Shown here piece after piece: positions 1 to 11,311 of a stretch of DNA of 64,000 nucleotides (the first letter of the stretch is position 1; each line of letters begins with the position of its first letter). Below the pieces are notes generated by a model. It was not told the DNA's origin and searched no databases. It saw only the letters and a list, made by a program, of their open reading frames with translations. The stretch spans positions 2,542,001 to 2,606,000 of the forward strand of contig JAUIZM010000015.1 of the NCBI GenBank assembly GCA_030848705.1, in the 5' to 3' direction. A program made the position numbers and the translations under genes. This stretch comes from Heracleum sosnowskyi (taxonomy: Eukaryota > Streptophyta > Magnoliopsida > Apiales > Apiaceae).

Positions 1-549
1 CTTGAAAAGCAATGGAGAGAAAAGGAGGAGCAGAACAGGTTGGAAAAAGGGAAAGACAAGATGCCTGAATACATCTTGTCAGGAAACACTTGGAGTGAAG
101 GAACAGAGTTCAGCCAAGAAGATGCAAATGCCCTAATGGTTGACTACAGGGAAAGTACTTTGAAGAATCATGATGAGGACTTCTATAAGATAGTTGAGGG
201 AGCTATGAAGGAGCCAAGCAGAAGGCTGAGTAACTGCTCAACCTTGCTCAAAGAGAAAATCACCAGTGTATGTGTAAAGATCAATGAAGAAAGGAGGTGG
301 GCTATTGATGTGTACTTAAACACTGGAATATCCATGTTCATTACTATACAGCTGTTGCAGAGTCTTCCAGCAAAGGTGCTAACAGTGATGAAGAACAAAA
401 TCACAGCAAACCATACAGCCTTCAATGAGATCTTGCATCTGCAAATGCTGAATTTAATTTCAGAGAAACTCCCAGAAGTCTACACCAATCCATTATGTGT
501 CTACTATCAAGGTACCACTAAAGTGGTAGCAGGAGATGTGCATACATGA
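1..549 (+). CDS. Envelope-like ORF a of element Z, 5' end outside window
   Basis: The frame is open from the first base of the window, so this is the C-terminal part of a longer protein. About 182 codons are visible, ending at TGA 547-549. The start is charged (EKQWREKEEQNRLEKGK), followed by a predicted helical region with WAIDVYL and LNLISEKLPEVY. The order of motifs resembles the C-terminal third of the envelope-like protein of element C (KALRSSIICLNAG region), so I read it as the extra ORF found after pol in SIRE-type Copia elements. Its function is unknown and 'envelope' is only a positional name. The stop overlaps the start of the next ORF by four bases (ATGA). Confidence 0.6.
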   Translation, partial: LEKQWREKEEQNRLEKGKDKMPEYILSGNTWSEGTEFSQEDANALMVDYRESTLKNHDEDFYKIVEGAMKEPSRRLSNCSTLLKEKITSVCVKINEERRWAIDVYLNTGISMFITIQLLQSLPAKVLTVMKNKITANHTAFNEILHLQMLNLISEKLPEVYTNPLCVYYQGTTKVVAGDVHT

Positions 550-2309
550 GTCTAGGAGGCACATCAACAATGGAGTCAGAGTCAATCTTGAAAGTGTTAA
601 ACATGATTCTCAACTCTAAAGCCAACAAGGAAAGAGTTCTTGCTGTCAAAGCAATCTATGACTTGCTGGTAAAAAGGGACAAGGAACTGAGTTCTACTAT
701 GAAGAAGATGATCTCCAAAGCAAACTCCAACAGAGCTGAACAAGGAGAAAGTTGCTCCTATGATGTTCCTCATGATGATGATGATGAGTTGGATAGTAGT
801 GGAGGAACTGGAGAAGCAGGAAATGCTAGTGGAAGCACTTCTGGGAATGTTGGATCTAAATCCCAGGAGGAAAATAAAGAAGAAGCTCTTGTACAAGAAA
901 ATAAAGATGCTGGAGCAACAGAAGAAGAGGAGTCAGTAATAATTGAAACTTTGGAGGCAAATATCTTGAGATGTGCTATAGACAGTATAAATGCTGAAAA
1001 AGATATTGTCACCAAAGAAGCTGTCACAGAAGACACTGTCATGGAGGACACTGTCAACAAAGATGCTGTCAAGGATGAAATCAAGCCTACTGTCAAACCT
1101 AAAAGGACAAAATCCTTGGAAAGGGCTTGGTTTTCTAGACAGGAACCTGAACCTGAGAAGACTATAAAAGCAATAAAAGGAAAACACAAGTACTCAGGAA
1201 AGGAGAAAGCCACTGGGCTTGGCAGAAAACTGAGGAAGCCTATCCAATCAAAACTTTACAGCTCTCTGGATCTTTTGGAAAAGGAAGCTGCTCAAATCAA
1301 GAATGTCGAGGTGAAGTTGGATAACAACAAAGAAGCAACTGAATATGTTCTTTGGTTTGATGCATCAAGATCTGTGATAGTTAAAAAGGACTTTGCCATG
1401 GAAGTGTTATCACATGATGTATCAGAAACTCTTTCACTCAGTAGGAGAACAGAAACAAGGAGAATTGAATACTTCTACTTGGTAAGGATGGTCAATCTAA
1501 TGCAAGGTTATGACAATGTTCCTGAAAATGTCATGAACCATGTGTTGGCATACAAAGCTGTGAGAGATGAAGAATTCTATCAGAAATTTGGGGATTGGTC
1601 ACTGTTTGATGATGCTGACATTGCTCATTTACTTGAATATTCTGATGAAGAAATAGCTGAGTATGAAGATGATATTCCTGAAGAAGAGGTGCAAACCCAA
1701 CCAAGTCAAGAAGAACCCTCAGAGCCTACAAGAAGAGAAACCACTGAAGATATGGAAGATACATTCTTGGATAAAAGCAGAAAAGCCAACAGGGTGGAGA
1801 GTGAAGGACCCAATTACCAATCTTGTATGCTTGAGAATCCTCTGAGAATCAAGTTCATATGGGAAGAGATTCCAGTGAGAAGCTTTCATAAACTCAAAAT
1901 TACCAGTGCCCTGAAAGACTTACTCTACCTGGTGATTGGATCAATTCATCCATTAGAACAGCAATGCTCTTCTGAAATTGAGGGCATTCTTCAGAGAAGA
2001 AAGGGTGAAGACTCAAAGATGGATAAGTCAAGGAGAAAAACCCTGAATGCATACCCTGGAAGTATATTCAAAGACTTTAATGGCACACTGAAGTTCAAAA
2101 CTCATGCATTTGGTAAAGACTTATGGATGGATCTTCAGGATGGTAGAGTATGCCTCTCCAAGACTGTTCAGAAGCACATTGATGAGATTGAAGATGAGGC
2201 CATCACTCCTGATGAAATAGCACTGGTGGAAGGACTCAGAGAAGTTCTTAAGGAAGCTCTCAACAGAGAGGATGAAGCAAGACAGAAAAAGAAATCTGAA
2301 GCTAATTAA
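546..2309 (+). CDS. Envelope-like ORF b of element Z, 587 aa
   Basis: A long uninterrupted ORF starting at ATG 546, whose ATGA overlaps the stop of the preceding ORF. It is very acidic and low in complexity. Residues ~75-140 are rich in D, E, G and S. A short repeated unit around residues 158-180 (KEAVTEDTVMEDTVNKDAV) encodes the family word CTGTCA. A lysine-rich block (PKRTKSLERAW) follows, then a more ordered region (FYLVRMVNLMQGY, EEFYQKFGDWSLFDDADIAHLL). The C-terminus is helical and charged. There is no signal peptide or clear membrane segment. I do not recognise a catalytic domain. It lies directly before the polypurine tract and LTR, as expected for the last ORF of a SIRE-type element. 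Whether it is a separate protein or the end of a longer frameshifted one is open. Confidence 0.6.
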   Translation: MSLGGTSTMESESILKVLNMILNSKANKERVLAVKAIYDLLVKRDKELSSTMKKMISKANSNRAEQGESCSYDVPHDDDDELDSSGGTGEAGNASGSTSGNVGSKSQEENKEEALVQENKDAGATEEEESVIIETLEANILRCAIDSINAEKDIVTKEAVTEDTVMEDTVNKDAVKDEIKPTVKPKRTKSLERAWFSRQEPEPEKTIKAIKGKHKYSGKEKATGLGRKLRKPIQSKLYSSLDLLEKEAAQIKNVEVKLDNNKEATEYVLWFDASRSVIVKKDFAMEVLSHDVSETLSLSRRTETRRIEYFYLVRMVNLMQGYDNVPENVMNHVLAYKAVRDEEFYQKFGDWSLFDDADIAHLLEYSDEEIAEYEDDIPEEEVQTQPSQEEPSEPTRRETTEDMEDTFLDKSRKANRVESEGPNYQSCMLENPLRIKFIWEEIPVRSFHKLKITSALKDLLYLVIGSIHPLEQQCSSEIEGILQRRKGEDSKMDKSRRKTLNAYPGSIFKDFNGTLKFKTHAFGKDLWMDLQDGRVCLSKTVQKHIDEIEDEAITPDEIALVEGLREVLKEALNREDEARQKKKSEAN

Positions 2310-2396
2310 AAATCTTTTGTCAAATTCTGATCTTGTTAGTTAAGTTGTCAGCATGTAGTAATTGTAAATTTGTTGTTATTGTCCATAAAAACAAAT
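2310..2396 (+). other. 3' untranslated spacer of element Z
   Basis: A short AT-rich stretch between the last ORF and the polypurine tract. No further signal seen. Confidence 0.5.
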
Positions 2397-2406
2397 TGGG
2401 GGAGAT
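2397..2406 (+). promoter_or_regulatory. Polypurine tract of element Z
   Basis: TGGGGGAGAT directly before the LTR start TGTTAGG. The same purine block (GGGGGAGAT) precedes the 3' LTRs of B and C. It primes plus-strand DNA synthesis. Confidence 0.85.
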
Positions 2407-3448
2407 TGTTAGGATTTATGGGTGATAGCTATGAGACAACTTAACTAGATACTTTATGTACTTAATTTTATTAAGTATGAACATATTGTCACAGCCAGAG
2501 TATGTCTTTGTAACCATTTTGTTTAGTACAAATAAGATTCTAGTGCATCTTAGTAGAAGTTCATTTATTTGTTCAAGCCTCAAGAAGTACTCAAGATGGA
2601 CAGCAAGAATAAAGATTACTGTCACAGCATTGACAGTAAGGTTACAAGAAGACAGCATGTTGCAAGTCATGACAATACATTCACTCTGACAGTAACATTG
2701 GCGGAAGCCCTCGGACATCAACTTTACCTTAGCCTGACAGCAAGCTTGGAAATCCTGACAGCACCTTCTGCGGGGATTTCTTACTGTCACCAAAAGAGCA
2801 TTCATGTGACAGCAAGCTCAGCCATCAGGATACTGTCATGAAGGGATAACATTTGTATTGGGGAACAACCCAGTCAAACTTGTGACAGTTTGGATGTTCA
2901 AGAAACGGACGTGTTGCAGTATCCCAACACTGTAACAGGTCTGCAAGACTATGACCGAAGCTTGAGAGATCACATGACAAAGCTCACCAATTCTAGAGTA
3001 TGACAAATCTACTGAATTGTGTTAGCTTAAAATAGAATGCTTCCAGATTGCTTTGTTTTGTATTGATAAGCTGTTTGTATAGCAATTTAGGAAAGAATCG
3101 CGAGTAGGCAATTTGTAAGAAGCTGCCACATGAAAATGACAGCAGCCTCACAAGACTCGTGTTGATAGTGATAGGTTTAGCCTACTTAGTCTATCTCTCA
3201 ATCCATTCTTTGTAACAACTCGAGAAACTGAAGCTCAAGAAAACAAACATTTTCTTGAGGTTGTAGCAACCCATTGCAAAATAAATAAAACATTTATTTT
3301 GTGAGAATTACTCGTGTGTCTACTTGTGTTTACATTCGATAAACTGATAATCCTTAATCTTAGTTTTTGTTGTTGAAACGTAGATTGAGATTTATCAGTA
3401 TTGCATTCAACCCCCCCCCCCCCCTTCTGCAATAGTCAAGGACCAACA
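2407..3448 (+). repeat. 3' LTR of element Z (1,042 bp)
   Basis: Starts TGTTAGG and ends GGACCAACA (TG...CA). The homologous LTR in D also ends GGACCAACA next to a Met-tRNA primer site, which fixes this end. A run of 14 C (3411-3424) lies just before the end. The LTR carries at least nine GACAG words and about three CTGTC words, mostly between 2590 and 2900. The right boundary passes into minus-strand A sequence. Confidence 0.85.
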
Positions 3449-3555
3449 ACTTCCTTTCAGGATTGTGTCCTATCAGGATTTGATCAAAATTACATACCTT
3501 GCAGAATGACCATCAGGATTTGACAGTCATCAGGATTTCCTCTCTGTAGCTTTTC
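3449..3555 (-). other. Post-pol spacer of element A
   Basis: About 110 bases between the pol stop of A and the Z insertion. It contains four copies of the word ATCAGGAT or CAGGATT. The rest of the 3' part of A lies beyond the window on the far side of Z. Confidence 0.6.
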
Positions 3556-6500
3556 TCAGAAATTCTCAAAGTTCATCATTCCAAGTTCATTCACCAATTT
3601 GTTGAAAGTAGCTTCAGGTAGTGACTTGGTGAATATATCAGCTAGTTGATCAGTAGGAACAAAGTGAAGTTCAATTGTTCCTTCCAGAACATGTTCTCTT
3701 ATGAAGTGATATCTAATACTGATGTGTTTAGTAAGAGAATGCTGAACTAGATTTCATGTCATTGCAATAGCACTTTGGTTATCACAATAAATAGAGATTT
3801 TTGAATATGACAGACCATAATCTAACAACTGATTTCTCATCCACATTATCTGAGCACAACAACTTCCTGTAGTAATGTACTCAGCTTCTGCAGTTGAAGT
3901 AGAGATAGACTTTTGCTTTTTACTGAACCAAGAAACTAGTCTACCACCCAAAAACTGACAACTTCCTGAAGTACTTTTCATGTCTATCTTGCATCCTGCA
4001 AAATCAGCATCTGAATAACCACACAACCCAAAATCTGATTCTCTTGCATACCAAAGGCCAAGTGAAGGAGTGCCTTTGAGATATCTGAAATTTCTTTTGA
4101 CTGCAATCAGATGGGGTTCCCTAAGTTTTGCTTGAAATCTTGCACACAGACAGGTTGCAAACATGACATCTGGTCTACTTGTAGTGAGATATATTAAAGA
4201 TCCAATCATCCCTCTGTAGAGAGTTACATCTACCTCAGTACCTTGATCAGGATCAAGTTTGGTAGCTATAGCAATAGGAGTACTTGCAGTAGCACAATCT
4301 TGCATGTTAAACCTCTTCAATAAATTCCTTGTATACTTTGACTGATTGATAAAAATACCATCATCAGTCTGTTTAACTTGAAGACCAAGAAAGTAACTCA
4401 TTTCTCCCATCATGCTCATTTGATATCTTGACTGCATAAGCTTAGAAAACTTTTCACACAGCTTATTGTTTGTTGACCCAAAAATGATATCATCAACATA
4501 AATCTGAACTAAAAGCAAATCCTTACCATGATTCAAATAGAATAGAGTTTTATCAATAGTACCTCTTTTGAATCCACTTTCCAGTAAGAATTGAGCTAGA
4601 GCTTCATACCATGCTCTTGGAGCTTGCTTTAGTCCATAAAGTGCCTTATCCAATCTGTAGACATGATTTGGATACTTTGGATCAAAGAAACCATGAGGTT
4701 GTTCAACAAAGACTTCTTCCTCCAGTTCACCATTTAAGAAAGCACTTTTTACAACCATCTGGAAAATCTTGAATTTCTTGTGAGCTGCATAAGCCAGAAA
4801 GATCCTGATGGCTTCTAGTCTTGCAACAGGAGCAAAAGTTTCATCATAATCAATTCCTTCTTGTTGATAATACCCCTTTGCAACTAGCCTTGCTTTGTTC
4901 CTGATTATTACTCCATCAGAATTAGTCTTGTTCTTGAAAATCCATTTTGTGCCAACAATTGACCTATTCTTTGGTCTTGGTACTAGTTTCCAGACTTCAT
5001 TCCTTTCAAATTCATTCAATTCTTCTTGGATTGCAGTAACCCAATCAGCATCTTTGAGTGCATCTTCAACTTTCTTAGGCTCCTCCTTGGATAGAAAGTT
5101 GTGATATAGACATTCATTCGGAGTTGCACTTCTTGTTTTAACACCTGCATCAGGATCTCCAATTATCAAATCAGGAGTATGATCTCTTGTCCATTTCCTT
5201 GCTGGTGGTAAATTGTTCCTTGATGTAGATGCTCCCCCTGGATTGGTGCTATCTTGATTAGAAGAATTTGCTTCAGTAGAAGCTCCCCCTGAATTATTGT
5301 TGTCACCTCCTGATGGATTATCAGGATTGTCACTTGAATCAGTATCTTAAGAATTTTCCTTTGATGATTGAGTAGACTCAGTATTTGTAGTAGTTTGCTG
5401 TTGCTCCCCCTCAACATTTGCACTACTAGATGTGTCACCATTATTTGCATCATCAGTATTAGCACCGTCAGAATTTGGTGCTCCATCGGGATTTGGTGTG
5501 TCATCAGGAATTGATGACCCATCAGTATCTGATGATTTGTCAGTATCTAATTCTTGTTCTTCAAGATCCTTGGTAGCTTCATTTTCAAAAATCAATCTAT
5601 CATGAGAGTCTTCATTGATTCCAGTTATCTTCTTATCATCAAAAGATACATTTATTGACTCCATGACAGTCCTTGTTCTTAAATTAAAAACTCTAAAGGC
5701 TCTTGATGCAGGATAGCCTGTGAAAATTCCCTCATCAGCCTTTGTTTCAAATTTCCCCAGCTGTTCAGGATGAGTTCTGAGAACAAAACACTTACAGCCA
5801 AACACATGCAGATGCTTCAAACTAGGCTTCTTCTCCTTGAGCATTTGATAGGGAGTTACACCATGTCTGTTTATCAATGTGAGATTTTGTGTATAGCATG
5901 TTGTGTTGACTGCTTCTGCCCAGAAATATGTAGGCAATTTAGCTTCTTCCAACATAGTTCTGTCAGCTTCAATAAGAGTTCTATTTTTCCTTTCAACTAC
6001 TCCATTTTGCTGGGGTGTGCCAGGAGCAGAGATTTGTTGAATAATTCCTTTTTATTTGCAGAACTCTTCCATCTTTGAATTCTTGAACTCAGTCCCATTA
6101 TCACTTCTCAGAATCTTGACTTTATACTTTGTGCATGTCTCAATCATTCTCACATGGTCCAACAGTATTTCAGCAGTCTCATCTTTTCTGTGCATAAAAT
6201 ACACCCAGGTGAATCTAGAGTATTCATCAACAATTACAAGAGTGTGCTTTTTCTTACTGATGGATATTATGTTGACGGGTCCAAATAGATCAAGATGTAG
6301 CATGTGATATGGTTCTTCAATAGAGGATTCAGATTTACTCTTAAATGATGTCCTTCTCTGTTTAGCTTTTTGACATGCATCACAGAGTCCATCAGGAGTA
6401 TACATAACTTTGGGCAATCCTCTTACTAAATCTTTCTTAACTAACTCATTGATATTGTTGAAGTTAAGATGAGAAAGCTTCTTGTGCCAATTCCAACTTT

Positions 6501-6760
6501 CATCTACTGATGTTTTACTGATGAGACAAGTAGGAGAGCCATCAGTATTTGATTGAATGTTGGCTTCATAAATGTTACCATGCCTGTAGCCAGTGAGTGC
6601 AACCTTTCCTGATGCTTTGCTGACTACTTCACAATGTGTGGAATAGAAGTTGACATGATAACCTCTGTCAGTGATTTGACTAATACTCAACAGGTTGTGT
6701 TTTAGTCCTTTCACTAGAGCTACTTTTTCAATGATGACATTGCCAATGATTAACAGCAGT
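3556..6760 (-). pseudogene. Copia pol of element A (protease lost)
   Basis: Reading on the minus strand: a GAG-pre-integrase zinc region (WNWHKKLSHLNFNNINELV then CDACQKAK), integrase core (HLDLFGPVN, RSDNGTEFKN, NGVVERKNRTL), reverse transcriptase (TKWIFKNK, IYVDDIIFGS) and RNase H (GYSDADFAGCK, STAEAEY). One frame is kept throughout but is interrupted by TAA at 6052-6054, TAA at 5347-5349 and TGA at 3754-3756. The true end is the TGA at 3556-3558. The protease active-site region (DSG) is missing: gag sequence runs straight into the block before GLKHNLLSISQ at about 6740-6790. It cannot make a working polyprotein. Identification as SIRE-lineage Copia pol is secure. Confidence 0.9.
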
Positions 6761-8364
6761 AGATCCCTTTTCAAAAGTAGAATTGGGATCTTTACCAAAA
6801 ACAAATTTAACAAGCTTAATCTTTGATTTGGTCTTGTCTATCACATGTCTATAGGTCATTGGATTAACTGTCTTGTCTATAACAACTTTCTCTTTCAATT
6901 TCTTATCTTCATCTGACTTATACCCTAAACACTCTTTCCAATTCTTAGAAGTATTGATTTCATGAAATTTCCTTCCAGAATCTGTCCAGGTTCTGATTTT
7001 CTCATTAGCATATTCAAGTTCCTTTTCAAGAACAGTACACTTAAATTTCATCTCTAAATGCATATGTTTAGCATTATCACACTCTTTTTGTACTTCTTGC
7101 ATAAAAGAAAATTCAGCCTGTAAATGCTCATTCCTTTTTCTAAGTTCAGACATCTCAGATAAGATCCTAGTATTCTCAGCAGTTTGACTTCTAAATCTAT
7201 AATATGCAATGACTTTAGAAAATGTCTTAACTCAGAGGCATTATCAGTATCAAAATCAAAGACAGTATTTGGTACCTTATCATTAGGAACAGCAGTCTCA
7301 TCAGTATTGGCCATTAGGGCATAGTTGACCACCTCAGTGTCAGATTCTGAGGAAGAGTCCATCCAATCCTTCCTTGAAGTGATGAGTGCTTTAACCTTCT
7401 TGCACTCAGTTGCAAAGTGCCCCATTCCATTACACTTGTAGCATCTAACCTTTGACTTGTCAAATTTGCCACTCTTGTTGTCCTTTTTGTTGTACTTGTC
7501 TTTGTCATCATTGAAGGTCTTTTTCTGGAAGTTGCCTTGTCTTCTAGCCTTCCTGAACTTCATCTTCTTGAAGCCCCTGACTATCATATCAACCATCTCT
7601 TCCATGTCTGAGTCAGTGGAATCATCATCAGTATTGGCATCAGGATTGCCATCAGTATCTGATGATGAGTCATCCGGATCTGACTCAACTATTCTTGATT
7701 TCCTTCTAGAGACCTCCACAGCTTTTCCTTTTGATTTAGCCTCAACATTCAAGGCTATAGACTTGGCCTTGCTGTTTTTCTTATTCTTCCTTTGTTGAAC
7801 CTCAAGATCATAGGGTCTTAGCATTCCATAAACCTCATCTAGAGACACATTGTTTAAATCATACTGGTGCCTAATTATAGAGGTTTGTGTGTCCCATTCT
7901 TCTGGTAAAGCCCTCAGAAATTTGGTGTTTGAGTCTTCAGTTACATACTCTTTGCCAACTAGAGGTAGATTATTCATAAGTGTCAGGAATCTATCATACA
8001 AGTCAGTAAGGCTCTCATCAGGTTTAGCATCAAATTGTTCATATTCTTGTATAAGTAGAGCCCTTCTATTTTTCTTGACAGATGCAGATCCTTGGCATTG
8101 AGTTTCCAAAGTATCCCAAATTTCCTTTGCAGTTTTGCATGCTATCACCCTGTTTGACTATTATGTAAAATATTCTTTACCTTTGCATCCCTGAGAACAT
8201 GAGCCTTTTCTCCTGGTGACCACTCACTTTTTGGTTTCATCTCATAGTGTTCAGGTACAGTATCTGTACGTGCAACTATTCTCGTAGGGATATATGGTCC
8301 ATCACGAATCCTATCTAAACAATCAGGATATGTTGCTTCCAGGTACATCAGCATCTTCACTTTC
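6728..8364 (-). pseudogene. Copia gag of element A, main part
   Basis: Reads on the minus strand from the B insertion. It has UBN2/retrotransposon-gag type sequence (CKTAKEIWDTL, EYEQFDAKPDESLTDLYDRF, LRALPEEWDTQT), a basic linker, a CCHC knuckle (CYKCNGMGHFATEC) and a coiled coil (ELRKRNEHLQAEF). Breaks: a small frameshifting deletion near 8150-8165, a one-base frame change near 7196-7225, and loss of the gag C-terminus (later zinc knuckles) in the deletion that also removed the protease. The first ~23 codons lie at 20370-20439, separated by B. An acidic linker around 7600-7700 encodes repeated D-T-D/N-P-D blocks made of the A-family word. Confidence 0.85.
8360..8364. repeat. Target site duplication of B, left copy
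   Basis: CTTTC directly before the LTR start TGTTAG. The identical CTTTC follows the other LTR at 20370-20374. Confidence 0.95.
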
Positions 8365-8910
8365 TGTTAGATATAATTGCTGACGTTTGTTTATCAGTGT
8401 TTAAGTACCAGGTACATATCAGAGTTTATATAGAAGCCAGTCAGAGTTTGATAAAGTCTGACTGGGTGAATAGTTTACATGAAAGCCGGTCAGAGTTTGT
8501 TAAAGTCTGACAGGGTGAAGGTTGACTTAGCTGTCGGTGCAAAGATAAAGATTCTAGAAGCAATATATTCTGAAGATGGAAAGAAGCAGAATATATTGAT
8601 ACAGCTAAGGAAACGGAATAGAAGATAAGAAGCAATCCTTAATTGATATGAATTGTATAGCTAACTTATAGGAATATCAATTAGAGATGGATTGTATGTA
8701 GCTGTGTACTATATAAACACAGATAGGTTATTCCTAGAAGGAACGCGAACATTGAATATATTATTTTTGTAACCTAGTAGCTCTTTGTGATTCATTAACA
8801 TCACTAAGAGAGAATTATTTAATATAATTCAGTTTGTTGATTTACAAACCTGTGTTCTTGATTGTTATTCTCATACATACTTGATTATATATTGTGTATT
8901 CGGCCTAACA
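8365..8910 (+). repeat. 5' LTR of element B
   Basis: 546 bp, TGTTAG...CTAACA, ending two bases before the primer site. It contains a TATA box, TATATAAA at 8710-8717, in a sensible place for transcription start. Three CAGAGTTT words (around 8421, 8451 and 8491) are the reverse complement of the word AAACTCTG that fills the internal part of B. Confidence 0.95.
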
Positions 8911-8912
8911 AT

Positions 8913-8925
8913 TGGTATCAGAGCC
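8913..8925 (+). promoter_or_regulatory. Primer binding site of B (initiator Met tRNA type)
   Basis: TGGTATCAGAGCC, two bases after the LTR. It is the standard Copia site complementary to the 3' end of initiator methionine tRNA. Confidence 0.95.
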
Positions 8926-8973
8926 AAGGTTGGTTAATATATACAGTTTTACGATTCAAACACAGTATTAATC

Positions 8974-11298
8974 ATGTCTGAAGAAAATCAAACTTCTCCC
9001 AAGGTTGAACAGGTTAAACCTAATTCTGTGAGTCGATATGAAACAATCAGGGTTCCAATACTCAGGCCAGTAGAGTATCCAATCTGGAAGGTGAAGATGA
9101 CCATGTTTCTGGAGGCTACAGATCCAGAATATCTTGACAGAATTTATGATGGTCCTCATATGCCGACTAAATTGTCCCCGGTTGTTGATGGTCAAGAACA
9201 AAAGACTGTTCCAAAGGAAAAGAAAGATATGACTCCTGAGGACATCTCATCAATTGCAAAAGATGCAAAGGTTAGACATCTTCTCCACAGTGCTTTAGAT
9301 AATGTTATGTCTAACAGAGTAATTGGCTGCAAAACTGCCAAAGAGATATGGGATGCTTTAGAAGTCAGATGCCAGGGAACAGGTGCTATTAAGAAGAACA
9401 GAAAGACAATACTCACACAGGAGTATGAGCACTTTGATTCAAGACCTAATGAAACCTTGACTGAGACTTATGACAGATTTTGCAAACTATTGAATGATCT
9501 GTCTCTGGTTGATAAAGAATATGAACTTGAAGAGTCTAATCTCAAGTTTCTGTTATCTCTACCTGAAAAGTGGGATTTAAAGACAACCACAATAAGAGAT
9601 AATTATGAGCTTGCTGATACAGATCTTGATGAAATCTATGGGTTGTTGAAAACTCATGAACTGGAGATAGAATAAAGGAATAGAAGATTAAGTAAAAAGA
9701 CAAAATCTGTTGCTCTCAAAGTTGAGGAGAAGCCCATTAAGAAGGAATCATCAAGGAAGAAAGCCAAGGGAAAGGCTTTAGTCATTAAATCTGAAAGTGA
9801 GTCATCAAACTCTGATGATGACTCAAACTCTGATGAAGCTTCTGACTCTGAGGATGATGAAGAACAGATGATGCAAATGGTTGCATTGATGGTGAAGACC
9901 TTCAAGAAGATGGGATTCAAGAACTTTAAGAAAGGGAAGAGATTCTCAAGGAAAGATTCAAATTCTGAAAGGAAAAGTTTTAGAAAGTCTGATGGAAGGG
10001 AGACCAAGTCTGGCAAGAAGGATAAATCTGAAATCCAGTGCTACAGGTGTAAGGAGATGGGTCACTATGCCCCAGAGTGCAAGAAAGGCAAATCTGAGAA
10101 AGCACTCATCTCTAAAGGCAAAGACTGGGCAGATACTTCAGACTTTGATGATGGAGAAAATTATGCTCTTATGGCAACTGTCAGAGATGAGACTGAATCA
10201 TCTGAAAATAAGGTACCCCTAACTACTTATGCTTATGATACTGATAATATATCTGAATTGAGAGTATATCTGAAAAGCGTACATGTTAGTTATAGGGATC
10301 AGACTTTAGAAAATGAGAGAATTAAGTCTGAGAATCTTAGCCTTAAAGATAGAAACAAGTTTCTTGAAGGAGAACTTGAAAATATGAAGCAGATTCAAAA
10401 AGAAAGAGATGATGCTGTTTATGTAGAACAGGAGTTGCTCAAAAGATATAAGCAATTAGAATCTGATCTAGAAAAGGAAAGAAAAATAATCAAGACTTGG
10501 ACAGACTCTGGAAGAGACACTCATCAAGTGTTTCAGACAGATTCTGCAGGTTTAGGCTATTGTGAAAATGATGAACTGAGGTTTAAAGACAAGGTTAAGG
10601 TTAAACCACAACTTAAACCTGTGATATTTGTTCCAGAAACCAATAAGTTAAAATCTGTTGTAATAAGAGAAGCTGATATGGAATCAGATGAAGCCTGTGA
10701 AAGACAGGAAAATATTATAACAGAAAAACTTATGGAAAGAGAAGCTGTTAGAAAACCAGTAAAAGTCTGTGAAAAACAGGTTAATGTTGGTTTAATGACA
10801 GGAAAACAGTTCAATCATAAGCTAAAAGAGGTAAAGTCTGCCATGAAACTAAAAGGGTCCAAGAAGAATAGGAATGGAAAGATAGGCATAAATAATAGAA
10901 ATAATCACTTGCCTACTACTGGTGCTCCAAGGAAAACATGTTATAATTGTGGTAGTTCTAATCATCTTGCTAATTACTGCACAAAGAATAAAAATATCAA
11001 TTCTTTACCTTCTACATCAGGAGAAAAGAATGATTATGTGAGGGTGAAACCACAGACTTTATGCACACATTGTGGGAGCACTTGGCATTCTATTTATACT
11101 TGTAGGAGTTATCATGCTATTTATCACAATTACTATGAGCTAAAACCCAATTTGAAATGGGTTAGAGCAAACTCTGCAAGTGTAAAGTCTGACAATGTTA
11201 GTTTAAACTCTGTTGAGAGTCATTCCGCTGCAAAAGCTAACACTGTTAAGAAAGACAAAGGATCCAAGCAAGTCTGGGTCCTTAAAACTAACACTTAG
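8974..11298 (+). pseudogene. Copia gag of element B, one nonsense codon
   Basis: Starts at ATG 8974 shortly after the primer site. It has a gag core (EYPIWKVKMTMFLEAT, CKTAKEIWDALE, EYEHFDSRPNETLTETYDRF), then a lysine/serine-rich linker with N-S-D repeats. Zinc knuckle 1 is CYRCKEMGHYAPEC. A coiled coil follows (ENLSLKDRNKFLEGELENM), then knuckle 2 at 10939 (CYNCGSSNHLANYC) and a third CCHC at 11062 (CTHCGSTWHSIYTC). It ends KQVWVLKTNT with TAG at 11296. A TAA at 9673-9675 interrupts the frame after residue 233. Both parts are in the same frame, so this is a single nonsense change. The N-S-D repeats are encoded by the B-family word AAACTCTGA. Confidence 0.9.
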
Positions 11299-11311
11299 TG
11301 TTTGTTTGTGA

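Larger units (their letters stand above)
1..3448 (+). mobile_element. SIRE-type Copia element Z, 3' part
   Basis: The 3' portion of a plus-strand LTR retrotransposon whose gag and pol lie before the window. It holds two envelope-like ORFs, a polypurine tract and a complete 3' LTR. The LTR begins with the same GGATTTATGGGTGATA block as the 5' LTR of the minus-strand element D, so Z and D belong to one family. Downstream of the LTR the sequence passes directly into the 3' part of element A (minus strand), which shows that Z inserted into A. The expected duplication at the 3' junction would be 3449-3453 (ACTTC). Its partner is outside the window. Confidence 0.85.
3449..8364 (-). mobile_element. 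SIRE-type Copia element A, internal part
   Basis: Minus-strand decayed element: pol (3556 to about 6760) and most of gag (about 6728 to 8364). Its left side is cut by the insertion of Z at 3448/3449. Its right side is cut by B at 8364/8365, with the CTTTC duplication at 8360-8364. It resumes at 20370 with the first codons of gag, the primer site and part of the 5' LTR. The words ATCAGGA and ATCAGTAT on the plus strand are frequent throughout. Confidence 0.85.

Noticed and set aside
183..1213. Open frames on the minus strand opposite the env-like ORFs of Z
   Set aside because: These are shadows of the plus-strand ORFs. They are serine- and phenylalanine-rich because the sense strand is rich in GAA and GAT.
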